Assembly: GCF_943913695.1 (NCBI RefSeq)
Contig: NZ_CALTZE010000140.1
Span: forward strand, 1-9,016
Length of the DNA stretch: 9,016 nucleotides
Direction of reading: 5' to 3'
Source: an uncultured Marmoricola sp.
Lineage (GTDB): Bacteria > Actinomycetota > Actinomycetes > Propionibacteriales > Nocardioidaceae
The notes below the pieces were generated by a model. The model saw only the letters and a list, made by a program, of their open reading frames with translations, made no database searches and had not been told where the DNA came from. The translations under genes and the position numbers were made by a program. Shown here piece by piece: positions 1 through 6,219 of the stretch. Numbering within the stretch: position 1 is the first letter of the stretch; each line of letters opens with the position of its first letter.

Positions 1-891
1 CCGTCGCCCACCCTCACGCTGCCCACCGGCGACCGGGTCTCGCTGCCGACGCTGATGCGCGAGGAGTTCGCGGGCGGCCGGGTGCGCCGGCTGCGCCGTC
101 AGGCCGTCACGGATGCCTACGAGCGCTGGGAGGTCACCTACCCCGCGGGTGACACCACCGTCTCCGGGGTGCTGCTGCGCCCCACGGGCCGCGGACCCTT
201 CCCCGCGCTGGTGCTCAACCACGGCTACATCGAGCCCTCGGTCTACGTCACCGGCCAGGGGCTCGCCCGCGAGCAGGACCGGCTCGCCCGCGAGGGCTAC
301 GTCGTGCTGCACACCGACTACCGCGGCCACGCCGCCTCCGACCCCGCGAGCGACCTCGAGCGCGAGACCCGGCTGGGCTACACGCGCGACGCGCTGCACG
401 CGGCCGCGACGCTCAAGCGGCTGCCGTACGTCGACCCCGACCGCGTCGGCATGCTCGGCCGCTCCATGGGCGGCGGCGTCACCCTCAACGCGATCGTCGC
501 GCAGCCGGAGCTGGTGCGCGCGGCGGTGATCTATGCGTCGGTGAGCTCGCGCTTCGTCGACAACCTGCGCCAGTTCACGATCCCCGGTCGCCCCCAGGCG
601 GCGCAGGCGCTCTACGACCGCTTCGGCACGCCGCAGGAGTCGCCCGACTTCTACGCCGGGCTCTCCTCGCGCACCTACTTCGACCGCGTCGAGGTGCCGC
701 TGCTCTCGCTGCACGGCACCCTCGACGACACCTGCCCGCTGCCGTGGGCGCGCGCCACGCAACGGTTGGCGACGCGGGCGGGGGTCGACGCGACGCTGGA
801 GCTCTACGAGGACGGCCACGCGTTCTACCCGACCTGGGAGGCCTCGATCCGGCGCACGCTGCGCTTCCTCGATCGCCGGATGCCCGCCTGA
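1..891 (+). CDS. Alpha/beta hydrolase, S9/dienelactone-hydrolase-like (5' end outside window)
   Basis: This is a serine hydrolase of the alpha/beta fold, close to the prolyl-oligopeptidase/dienelactone-hydrolase group; its substrate cannot be read from sequence. The frame is open from base 1. The first ATG (55) has no Shine-Dalgarno, so the true start most likely lies upstream and the gene is 5'-partial here. Counting from base 1 as codon 1, a beta-rich entry strand (GVLLRPTGRGPFPALVLNHG) leads to the HG oxyanion region. The nucleophile elbow GRSMGG gives Ser155. The acid is probably Asp242 in HGTLDD, and the His is His273 in EDGHAF, all in the expected order and spacing. The C-terminus is complete (stop 889-891). 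The missing N-terminus might carry a signal peptide or lipobox, since the visible start is Pro/Thr/Ser-rich, but this is not shown. The next gene follows on the same strand after about 90 bp. Confidence 0.85.
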   Translation, partial: PSPTLTLPTGDRVSLPTLMREEFAGGRVRRLRRQAVTDAYERWEVTYPAGDTTVSGVLLRPTGRGPFPALVLNHGYIEPSVYVTGQGLAREQDRLAREGYVVLHTDYRGHAASDPASDLERETRLGYTRDALHAAATLKRLPYVDPDRVGMLGRSMGGGVTLNAIVAQPELVRAAVIYASVSSRFVDNLRQFTIPGRPQAAQALYDRFGTPQESPDFYAGLSSRTYFDRVEVPLLSLHGTLDDTCPLPWARATQRLATRAGVDATLELYEDGHAFYPTWEASIRRTLRFLDRRMPA

Positions 892-918
892 AGGCCGCCG
901 GGCGACAGCCTGGGCGAC

Positions 919-929
919 GCGGTCACCGC
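919..929. promoter_or_regulatory. Short palindrome GCGGTcACCGC, possible operator
   Basis: A perfect 5-bp inverted repeat around one central base lies just upstream of the TACCGT box that probably serves the GAF regulator gene. A repressor or autoregulator could bind here, but 5-bp arms in GC-rich DNA occur often by chance, so this is only a candidate. Confidence 0.2.
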
Positions 930-937
930 CGTGCGGC

Positions 938-943
938 TACCGT
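938..943 (+). promoter_or_regulatory. Candidate -10 box TACCGT for the GAF regulator gene
   Basis: TACCGT fits the actinobacterial TANNNT -10 pattern. Transcription would begin near 949-951. That leaves a leader of about 33 nt containing GGAG (970-973) before ATG 983, and it would exclude the upstream in-frame GTG at 944. No convincing -35 element is visible. Confidence 0.35.
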
Positions 944-982
944 GTGCGGCACGTCACAACTCCCAGCCTGGAGCACGCCGCG

Positions 983-2218
983 ATGAGCACAACGCAGGAC
1001 GAGCTGCACGGCCGTCGGCTCGCCGCTGTGCGCGCCTGGACGGCGTTCGTCGAGCAGGGTGACGGGGGTGCGCTGGTGCGTCCGGAGATCCTGCGCTCCT
1101 GGCAGCGCTCGGCGCCGCGGGTCCACGTCGACCTCGCCGAGGCGCCCCTCGACGACGAGGGCGACACCCAGGCCTACTGGCGCGGCTCGCCGCTCCAGGT
1201 GGCCGTCGAGCGGGTCGAGTCCGACCTGCGCCGCACGGCCGAGGACGGCGACCTCGTCGTGGCGGTCACCGACCCCCAGGTGCGGATCCTGTGGACCTAC
1301 GGCGGGCGCGTGATGCGCCGCAAGGCCGAGACGGTCAACTTCGTCGCCGGCGGCCGCTGGGACGACGTCAGCGTCGGCACCAACGCGCTCGACCTCGCCG
1401 CCCGCACCGGCGCCCCGTCGATGGTCTTCAGCGCCGAGCACTATGCGCCCATCGTGCACAACTGGGTCTGCTGGGCCGCGCCCGTGCACGACCCGCGCAC
1501 CGGCGAGCAGGTCGGCGTCGTCGACCTCTCCACCACCTGGGACCGCACCCACCCGATCGGCCTGGCCACTGCGCGGATGATGGCGCGGCTCATCGAGACC
1601 GCCATGCCCGACGCGCGCCTGCCGGGCGGCCTGGCCGAGCCCACTCTCGCCGTACCCGGCCTCGACCTCGCGCTCCTCGGCGCCGCCGAGGCCCGGCTCG
1701 ACGGCCAGCGGCTGCTGCTCAACCGCCGCCAGACCGAGATCCTCGCCCTGCTCGCGCTGCACCCCGCCGGGCTCTCCCTGGAGCACCTGCACTCGCTGCT
1801 CTACGGCGACCAGGCGGTGACCTTCTCCACCCTCAAGGCCGAGGTGTCCCACCTGCGCAGCGCCCTCGGCGGGCAGCTGGCCTCCCGCCCCTACCGCCTG
1901 ACAATGCCGGTGCGGGTCGACGTCGAGGAGGTGCTGGCGCTGCTGCGCAAGGGCCACGTGCGCGCCGCGGTGTCGGCGTACGCCGGCGACCTGCTGCCCG
2001 GCACCGACTCCCCGGCCCTGGTCGAGCTCGGCGACGTCGTCGCCGTCGCCGTGCGCGAGGCGCTGCTGACCGACCCGCAGCCCGACGCGGTGGCCCGCTA
2101 CGTCGAGCTGGCGCCCTACGACACCGAGGTGGTGGAGGTCTGCCTGGCCGCCCTCGGCGACCAGCCCCACCCCGCCAAGCCCCTGCTCAAGGGGCGGCTG
2201 GCGGCTGCGACGCGGTAG
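983..2218 (+). CDS. GAF-domain transcriptional regulator with C-terminal winged-helix/BTAD-like region
   Basis: This is a probable cytoplasmic, ligand-sensing transcription factor. I chose ATG 983 (411 aa) because GGAG sits 9 nt upstream. A GTG at 944 would add 13 residues, but it lies next to a probable -10 box. Residues about 32-43 (VRPEILRSWQRS) match the N-terminal signature of AcoR-type regulators. A GAF domain follows at about 85-197, including SVGTNALDLA (130-139) and a HYAPIVHNWVCWAAPVHD stretch typical of AcoR-family sensors. Residues about 239-307 look like a winged helix (RRQTEILALL, then TLKAEVSHLRSALG as probable recognition helix). Residues about 313-362 (RAAVSAYAGDLLPGTDSPAL) resemble a shortened bacterial transcriptional activator (BTAD) segment. 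The sigma-54 AAA+ domain and Fis-type HTH of true AcoR are absent. Related actinobacterial regulators can sit near aldehyde dehydrogenase genes; none is visible here, so the ligand and targets are unknown. Confidence 0.82.
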   Translation: MSTTQDELHGRRLAAVRAWTAFVEQGDGGALVRPEILRSWQRSAPRVHVDLAEAPLDDEGDTQAYWRGSPLQVAVERVESDLRRTAEDGDLVVAVTDPQVRILWTYGGRVMRRKAETVNFVAGGRWDDVSVGTNALDLAARTGAPSMVFSAEHYAPIVHNWVCWAAPVHDPRTGEQVGVVDLSTTWDRTHPIGLATARMMARLIETAMPDARLPGGLAEPTLAVPGLDLALLGAAEARLDGQRLLLNRRQTEILALLALHPAGLSLEHLHSLLYGDQAVTFSTLKAEVSHLRSALGGQLASRPYRLTMPVRVDVEEVLALLRKGHVRAAVSAYAGDLLPGTDSPALVELGDVVAVAVREALLTDPQPDAVARYVELAPYDTEVVEVCLAALGDQPHPAKPLLKGRLAAATR

Positions 2219-2239
2219 GCCGAAGCGGGCCGTGGGTGC

Positions 2240-2245
2240 GATGAT
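2240..2245 (+). promoter_or_regulatory. Candidate -10 box GATGAT of a leaderless LysE-family gene
   Basis: GATGAT ends 6 nt before the GTG start at 2252. This is the same spacing as the TAGGGT box before the leucyl aminopeptidase GTG. There is no Shine-Dalgarno upstream of the GTG, which fits transcription starting at or next to the start codon. The first base deviates from TANNNT, so the evidence is moderate to weak. Confidence 0.35.
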
Positions 2246-2251
2246 GCGGCC

Positions 2252-2884
2252 GTGCCGTCGACCAGCCAGTGGCTCGCCTTCCTGCTCGCCTCGATCCTCT
2301 TCATCCAGGTGCCGGGGCCGAGCCTGCTCTTCACCATCGGCCGCGCCCTGACCGTCGGCCGCCGCGACGCCCTGCTCTCGGTGGTCGGCAACGCGCTCGG
2401 CGTCGTCGGCCAGGTGCTGCTCGTCGCGCTGGGTCTCGGCGCGCTCGTCGCCGCGAGCGCCACGCTCTACACCGCGGTGAAGGTCGTCGGTGCGGCCTAC
2501 GTCGTGTGGCTGGGCGTGCAGGCGATCCGCCGCCGCGCCGACGCCCGCCACGCCCTCGCGGGCATGGGCCGGGTCCCCGTGCAGGGCCGTCGCTCGGTGC
2601 TGACCGGGCTCACCGTCGGGCTGACCAATCCCAAGACGCTGGTCTTCTTCGTGGCCTTCCTGCCGCAGTTCACCAACCCCGCGGCCGGCCACGTCGGCCT
2701 CCAGGTGGCCCTGCTGGGCGCGGTCTTCGGTGTGCTCGCGTGCGCGTCCGACAGCGTCTGGGCGCTGGTCGCGGGCCGCGCCCGCGACTGGTTCGCCCGC
2801 ACCCCCCGCCGCCTCGACGGCCTCGGCGCCGCCGGCGGCACCATGATGATCGGCCTCGGCGCCACCATGCTCGCCACCGAGTGA
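2252..2884 (+). CDS. LysE/RhtB-family amino-acid exporter
   Basis: This 210-aa integral membrane protein probably exports amino acids or related small molecules using the proton gradient. Length and hydrophobic pattern fit the six-helix LysE/RhtB family (about 200-220 aa). The hallmark VPGPSLLFTIGRAL (20-33) comes right after the first helix. The second hallmark GLTNPKTLVFFVAFLPQF (123-140) leads into the C-terminal helices. A basic loop (RRRADARH, about 93-100) separates the two halves. The start is GTG 2252, which places a hydrophobic helix within the first 20 residues, as usual for the family. It lies 33 bp after the GAF regulator on the same strand, so partial cotranscription is possible. 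Substrate is unknown: family members handle lysine, arginine, homoserine, threonine, leucine and others, and sequence alone does not separate them. Confidence 0.88.
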   Translation: MPSTSQWLAFLLASILFIQVPGPSLLFTIGRALTVGRRDALLSVVGNALGVVGQVLLVALGLGALVAASATLYTAVKVVGAAYVVWLGVQAIRRRADARHALAGMGRVPVQGRRSVLTGLTVGLTNPKTLVFFVAFLPQFTNPAAGHVGLQVALLGAVFGVLACASDSVWALVAGRARDWFARTPRRLDGLGAAGGTMMIGLGATMLATE

Positions 2885-2886
2885 GG

Positions 2887-2906
2887 TGACGCGCGTCGTC
2901 GCGTCG
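2887..2906 (+). terminator. Short hairpin just after the LysE-family gene
   Basis: GACGCG (2888-2893) pairs with CGCGTC (2900-2905) around a 6-nt loop, with a possible outer U-G pair. It begins 3 nt after the stop codon. There is no U-tract, so any terminator would be of the tail-less type often proposed for actinobacteria. It may act together with the larger hairpin that follows. Confidence 0.4.
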
Positions 2907-2917
2907 GATGTGCGGGC

Positions 2918-2972
2918 CGTTGACACACCAGGACGCTCCGGCCGGGCCCGTCACCGTCCTGGCGTGTCAACG
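2918..2972. repeat. Long inverted repeat (18-nt arms, 19-nt spacer) between convergent genes
   Basis: The left arm CGTTGACACACCAGGACG (2918-2935) and right arm CGTCCTGGCGTGTCAACG (2955-2972) are reverse complements at 17 of 18 positions. The single difference is an A-C mismatch in plus-strand RNA but a U-G wobble in minus-strand RNA, so the fold is fully paired when transcribed leftward. It lies 33 bp after the LysE-family stop and 40 bp beyond the stop of the oppositely oriented endonuclease-like gene. That is the expected place for a shared bidirectional terminator. Neither side has a U-tract. A dispersed intergenic repeat is the alternative. Confidence 0.65.
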
Positions 2973-3012
2973 ACAACGCTTTCGGTCCCGAGTCGGCCCG
3001 GAGCGGGCGCGG

Positions 3013-3993
3013 TCACAGCGGGCCGGGGTGCACGGCGACGGTGAACGTACGCCGCCCCTCCAGCGCCGCTGCTCGCCGTACGGCGGCGTGGATCCGCGCG
3101 ACCACGCGGCCCACGTCGTCCAGGTCCTCACCGACCGCGACGACCGTCTCCAGCCCGACCTCGCGGAAGGCCTCGTGCCGGGCCACGTCGACCGCGTGAC
3201 GACGACCCCCGCGGTGGTCGGCCCCGTCGTACTCGCCCGCGACGCCGAGCGCGGGATCCAGGAGGTCAGGACGCGCCAGGCGCCGCCCGTGCGCGTCGAG
3301 GACCGGCCAGTTGCAGCGCGGTCGCGGCAGGCCGGCGTCGAGGACCCAGATCAACCGCATCTCGGTCTCCCGGGGTGAGAGCACGCGGTCGTCGGCCAGC
3401 AGGGCCGCCTGGCACGCCTGCTCCGAGCCGACGCGCCGACGGTGCGCGGCGGCGTACGCGCGGAACGCCGGGAGGCTCACCAGACCGCCCGAGCAGGCCA
3501 AGTCGACGACCGCGACGGCGGCGCGCAGGCCGGGGGCGGTGCGGGCGGCGTCGTGGGTGGCGCGCACCGCCGTCGTGCAGGGGACGCCGTGCAGCTCCTC
3601 GACCTCGGCGGTTGCCAGGAGCGTCCGCTCCACGGTCGTGCCGGGCAGCGGCCGCAGGTTGCGGTGCGGCGGCACCAGCAGCGGCACGGGGAGTGGGGTG
3701 CGGCCGTCGCGGCCGCGGCCGTCGAAGAAGCCGCCCCGCCGCAACCGCAGCGAAGCCCACCCCGTCACGGCCCCGTCGTCGGGCAGCCGCTGGGCCGCCT
3801 CGAGCACCCTCTGCTCGGGGACCTCGCCATCGACCGTGGCCGGCACGTAGAGGCCGGGTGAGCTCCGGCGCCAGCGAGGGCCACTCGCCTGGCCCTTGGT
3901 GGGGCCGCAGAGCCCGTCCGGGTCCACCGCGACCGGCAGCACCAGCCCCTCGATCGGGGGGCTGCGCAGGCGCCACGTCTCGCTCACGAGCAC
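3013..3993 (-). CDS. DUF559-like endonuclease-domain protein
   Basis: This 326-aa protein has no signal peptide or membrane segment. The N-terminal half (about 20-150, GLYVP, GAVTGWASLRLRRGGFFDG, TTVERTLL) resembles the AbiEi-antitoxin-like region common in actinobacterial proteins that end in a DUF559 domain. The C-terminal part (about 205-310) looks like a Vsr/DUF559 PD-(D/E)XK nuclease fold. SPRETEMR gives a helical Glu (209 or 211), RPDLLD gives Asp243, and GEYDGADH gives Glu254, Asp256 and His260. RHEAFREVGLETVVAVGEDL is the typical ending (R..R/H....G..V). Biochemical activity and biological role of these proteins are not established to my knowledge. The start is GTG 3993 with no clear Shine-Dalgarno; GTG 3987 is an alternative. 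It stands alone, convergent with the LysE-family gene and divergent from dapE. Confidence 0.75.
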   Translation of the reverse strand: MLVSETWRLRSPPIEGLVLPVAVDPDGLCGPTKGQASGPRWRRSSPGLYVPATVDGEVPEQRVLEAAQRLPDDGAVTGWASLRLRRGGFFDGRGRDGRTPLPVPLLVPPHRNLRPLPGTTVERTLLATAEVEELHGVPCTTAVRATHDAARTAPGLRAAVAVVDLACSGGLVSLPAFRAYAAAHRRRVGSEQACQAALLADDRVLSPRETEMRLIWVLDAGLPRPRCNWPVLDAHGRRLARPDLLDPALGVAGEYDGADHRGGRRHAVDVARHEAFREVGLETVVAVGEDLDDVGRVVARIHAAVRRAAALEGRRTFTVAVHPGPL

Positions 3994-4039
3994 CCAGCCT
4001 GGGCGCCCGATGCCGGGCGTGGGGGCCGCGCACGCGATC

Positions 4040-4048
4040 TGTGGACAA
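4040..4048 (-). promoter_or_regulatory. DnaA-box-like nonamer TTGTCCACA
   Basis: The minus strand reads TTGTCCACA, the preferred DnaA box of Streptomyces and mycobacteria. It lies in the divergent promoter region between the endonuclease-like gene and dapE. It is a single site with no cluster nearby, so it is not an origin. It may be a titration or regulatory site, or chance. Confidence 0.35.
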
Positions 4049-4081
4049 CCGCCGACCCGGCGAAGGCGCGAGGGCGGGTGC

Positions 4082-4087
4082 GAGGAT
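4082..4087 (+). promoter_or_regulatory. GAGG(AT) before dapE: Shine-Dalgarno or leaderless -10
   Basis: GAGG at 4082-4085 is 9 nt before ATG 4095 and could be its ribosome binding site. The hexamer GAGGAT also ends 7 nt before the ATG, which nearly matches the leaderless-type spacing seen at two other genes here. Both readings favour ATG 4095 over the in-frame ATG at 4086. Confidence 0.35.
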
Positions 4088-4094
4088 GTCGCGC

Positions 4095-5150
4095 ATGGGC
4101 CTCGACCTCAGTGCCGACGTGGTGACCCTGACCCGCACGATCGTCGACATCGAGTCGGTGAGCCTGCACGAGCAGGAGCTCGCCGACGCCGTCGAGGCGG
4201 CGCTGCGGGCGCTGCCGCACCTGGAGGTGACCCGGATCGGCCACTCCGTGGTGGCGCGTACGACGCTGGGTCGCGGCGAGCGGGTCGTGATCGCCGGCCA
4301 CCTCGACACGGTGCCGCTCAACCACAACCTGCCGTGCCGCGACGACGGCGCGCGGCTGCACGGGCTCGGCACCTGCGACATGAAGGGCGGGGTCGCGGTC
4401 GCGCTGCGGCTGGCCCACGACCTCGTGGAGCCGGTGCGCGACGTGACCTACGTCTTCTACGAGGCCGAGGAGATCGAGGACGTCCACAACGGGCTGGGCC
4501 GGATCGCGCGCGAGCGCCCCGACCTGGTCGAGGCCGACTTCGCGATCCTGATGGAGCCGAGCGACGCGGGCGTGGAGGCGGGCTGCCAGGGCACGCTGCG
4601 CGTCGACGTGCGCACCTCCGGCGAGCGCGCCCACTCGGCCCGCTCCTGGCGAGGCTCCAACGCGATCCACGCCGCGGCCGACGTGCTGGCGACGCTGGCG
4701 GCGTACACGCCGAGGCAGCCGGTCATCGACGGGCTGGAGTATCACGAGGGCCTCAACGCCGTCGGCATCACCGGCGGTGTCGCGGGCAACGTGGTGCCCG
4801 ACGAGTGCGTGGTCAGCGTCAACTACCGCTTCGCCCCCGACCGGTCCGAGGCCGAGGCGCTGGCCCACGTCGAGGAGCTCTTCGCGGCCTACGACGTCAC
4901 GGTCACCGACACCGCGCCGGGCGCGCTCCCGGGGCTGGGTGTGCCGGCGGCGGCGGCCTTCGTGGAGGCGGTGGGTGCCGAGGTGCGCCCCAAGTTCGGC
5001 TGGACCGACGTGGCGCGCTTCACCGGGCTCGGCGTACCCGCCGTCAACTACGGTCCCGGTGATCCGATGCTCGCCCACAAGCAGGAGGAGTTCGTGCCGA
5101 TCGCGCAGCTGCACGCGTGCGAGAGCACCCTGCGGGAGTGGCTCTCGTGA
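4095..5150 (+). CDS. dapE: Succinyl-diaminopimelate desuccinylase (DapE)
   Basis: This 351-aa cytoplasmic, two-zinc M20 peptidase-family enzyme cleaves N-succinyl-LL-diaminopimelate to succinate and LL-diaminopimelate, in the succinylase branch of lysine and peptidoglycan synthesis. All active-site elements are visible: AGHLDTVP (His69, Asp71), GTCDMKGG (Asp95, bridging metal ligand), YEAEEIE (Glu125 as general base, Glu126 as ligand), MEPSD (Glu154), RAHSARSW (His180 in the dimerisation domain, substrate/oxyanion contact) and LAHKQEEF (His328). The sequence closely follows the actinobacterial type such as M. tuberculosis Rv1202, including CQGTLRV, GGVAGNV and GWTDVARF. I chose ATG 4095 over 4086 because GLDLSADVV aligns with the usual N-terminus. 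Its stop overlaps the GTG of the LOG gene (GTGA), indicating an operon with translational coupling. Confidence 0.95.
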   Translation: MGLDLSADVVTLTRTIVDIESVSLHEQELADAVEAALRALPHLEVTRIGHSVVARTTLGRGERVVIAGHLDTVPLNHNLPCRDDGARLHGLGTCDMKGGVAVALRLAHDLVEPVRDVTYVFYEAEEIEDVHNGLGRIARERPDLVEADFAILMEPSDAGVEAGCQGTLRVDVRTSGERAHSARSWRGSNAIHAAADVLATLAAYTPRQPVIDGLEYHEGLNAVGITGGVAGNVVPDECVVSVNYRFAPDRSEAEALAHVEELFAAYDVTVTDTAPGALPGLGVPAAAAFVEAVGAEVRPKFGWTDVARFTGLGVPAVNYGPGDPMLAHKQEEFVPIAQLHACESTLREWLS

Positions 5151-5923
5151 GCGACCGTGACCGCGACCGGGACCGCGACCGGGACCGCGACCGGGTCAAG
5201 CACCGCGGTCCGACCGTGCTGCGGGGGGCGCAGGTCGACCTGACCACGACCGACCAGCGGCTGCTCGACTCCCGGGGTCCCACCGATTGGGTGCACACCG
5301 ACCCGTGGCGGGTGCTGCGCATCCAGGCGGAGTTCGTCGAGGGCTTCGGGGCGCTGGCGGAGCTCGGCCCGGCCGTCTCGGTCTTCGGCTCGGCACGCAC
5401 CAGCACCGACGACCCGGTCTACGCGCTGGGGGAGGAGGTCGGCCGGCGCCTGGTCCAGGCGGGCTTCGCGGTGATCACCGGTGGCGGCCCTGGCGCGATG
5501 GAGGCGGCCAACAAGGGCGCCTGCGAGGCGGGCGGCAAGTCGGTCGGGCTCGGCATCGAGCTGCCCTTCGAGCAGGGCCTCAACCCCTACGTCGACATCG
5601 GCATCAACTTCCGCTACTTCTTCGCCCGCAAGACGATGTTCGTCAAGTACTCCCAGGGCTACGTCGTCCTCCCCGGCGGCATGGGCACCCTCGACGAGCT
5701 CTTCGAGGCGGTGACCCTGGTGCAGACGCGCAAGGTGACCTCCTTCCCGATCGTGCTGCTGGGCTCCGACTACTGGGGCGGCCTGCTCGCCTGGCTGCGT
5801 GGGTCGGTGCTGGCCGACGGCAAGATCTCCGAGGCCGACCTCGGCCTACTCCAGGTCACCGACGACGTCGGGCAGGCGGTCGAGCTGATGGTCGCCGGCG
5901 TGCAGCGGGGCGGCGCGGCCTGA
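5147..5923 (+). CDS. LOG-family protein (TIGR00730), putative cytokinin-riboside-monophosphate phosphoribohydrolase
   Basis: This 258-aa Rossmann-like protein belongs to the LOG family, which hydrolyses N6-modified AMP (or AMP) to free base and ribose 5-phosphate. VFGSAR (79-84) and GGGPGAMEAANKGA (112-125) form the nucleotide-binding start. FFARKTMFVKYS (158-169) carries the conserved Arg161. PGGMGTLDE (176-184) is the signature, with Glu184 catalytic. It resembles M. tuberculosis Rv1205, also in the dapE neighbourhood. GTG 5147 overlaps the dapE stop by 4 nt; a GTG at 5117 would add 10 residues inside dapE and is less likely. The N-terminus is odd: residues 3-16 are seven Asp-Arg pairs from a hexanucleotide repeat, ahead of the conserved PTVLRG stretch. 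The DivIVA-domain gene starts at its stop (TGATG). The physiological substrate is unknown. Confidence 0.9.
   Translation: MSDRDRDRDRDRDRDRVKHRGPTVLRGAQVDLTTTDQRLLDSRGPTDWVHTDPWRVLRIQAEFVEGFGALAELGPAVSVFGSARTSTDDPVYALGEEVGRRLVQAGFAVITGGGPGAMEAANKGACEAGGKSVGLGIELPFEQGLNPYVDIGINFRYFFARKTMFVKYSQGYVVLPGGMGTLDELFEAVTLVQTRKVTSFPIVLLGSDYWGGLLAWLRGSVLADGKISEADLGLLQVTDDVGQAVELMVAGVQRGGAA
5153..5194 (+). repeat. In-frame hexanucleotide repeat GACCGN x7, coding (Asp-Arg)7
   Basis: Seven tandem GAC-CGN units lie at the 5' end of the LOG gene. The last six units form three exact copies of the 12-mer GACCGCGACCGG. Slippage by one unit would add or remove one Asp-Arg pair without changing frame. The repeat starts 3 nt after the dapE stop codon. 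Confidence 0.95.
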
Positions 5924-6219
5924 TGTCGTGGTTCTTCGCCGTGCTCGTGGTGCTCACGGTCGGGGTCGTGGTCGTGGTCTTCGCCGGCGGGGGCGGCGGG
6001 TTGGGGCCGGCGTACGACGACCGCCCCGACGTCAGCCTGCCCGAGGGTCCGATCCGGGGTCCCGACCTGCGCGAGCTGCGCTTCACCACCGTCGTGCGCG
6101 GCTACCGCGCCGAGGAGGTCGACGCGCTGATCGAGCGGCTGGCCCGACAGCTCGACGCCGCCGACGAGGAGCCGCTGCCCGGCTCCCACGAGCCTCCCGA
6201 CGACCTCAGCGACCGCTGA
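5923..6219 (+). CDS. DivIVA-domain protein with N-terminal membrane helix
   Basis: This 98-aa protein starts with a single hydrophobic helix (residues about 3-21, FFAVLVVLTVGVVVVVF), followed by a glycine run. Residues about 49-77 (LRELRFTTVVRGYRAEEVDALIERLARQL) match the short DivIVA-domain motif found in actinobacterial proteins such as M. tuberculosis Rv1209. A short acidic Pro-rich tail ends the protein. DivIVA-type domains are linked to membrane-curvature sensing and polar growth in actinobacteria; a role for this small member is not established. With no long coiled coil, it is not a full Wag31/DivIVA. ATG 5923 overlaps the LOG stop (TGATG), so translation is probably coupled. Its last 14 bases overlap the 3' end of the oppositely oriented enoyl-CoA hydratase gene. 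Confidence 0.85.
   Translation: MSWFFAVLVVLTVGVVVVVFAGGGGGLGPAYDDRPDVSLPEGPIRGPDLRELRFTTVVRGYRAEEVDALIERLARQLDAADEEPLPGSHEPPDDLSDR

Noticed and set aside
944..982. Upstream GTG 944 as the start of the GAF regulator
   Set aside because: It lies directly after a TACCGT -10-like box and has no Shine-Dalgarno, whereas ATG 983 has GGAG at good spacing. It remains possible if the promoter is further upstream.
923..2926. 667-codon open frame on the minus strand across the GAF regulator and LysE-family genes
   Set aside because: It is antisense to two well-supported genes. The translation is low-complexity Gly/Ala/His/Gln-rich with no recognisable domain, as expected when third-position G/C bias removes stops from the opposite strand.
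2252..3993. Defence island made of the exporter and the endonuclease-like gene
   Set aside because: The genes are convergent and separated by terminator-like hairpins. No methyltransferase, helicase, toxin or mobile-element gene accompanies them.
4040..4048. Replication origin
   Set aside because: Only one DnaA-box-like site is seen, with no AT-rich region and none of dnaA, dnaN or parAB nearby.
3266..4381. 371-codon minus-strand frame overlapping the endonuclease-like gene and dapE
   Set aside because: It overlaps two real genes in another frame and its product is Arg/Ala/Pro-rich low complexity. A frameshifted extension of the endonuclease gene is not needed, since 3013-3993 is complete.
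5117..5146. GTG 5117 as the start of the LOG gene
   Set aside because: It would overlap dapE by more than 30 bp and add ten residues not expected in the family; the GTGA overlap at 5147 is the common coupled arrangement.
5153..5194. The GACCGN repeat as a CRISPR or iteron array
   Set aside because: Units are 6 bp, contiguous and in frame with no spacers, so this is a coding microsatellite.
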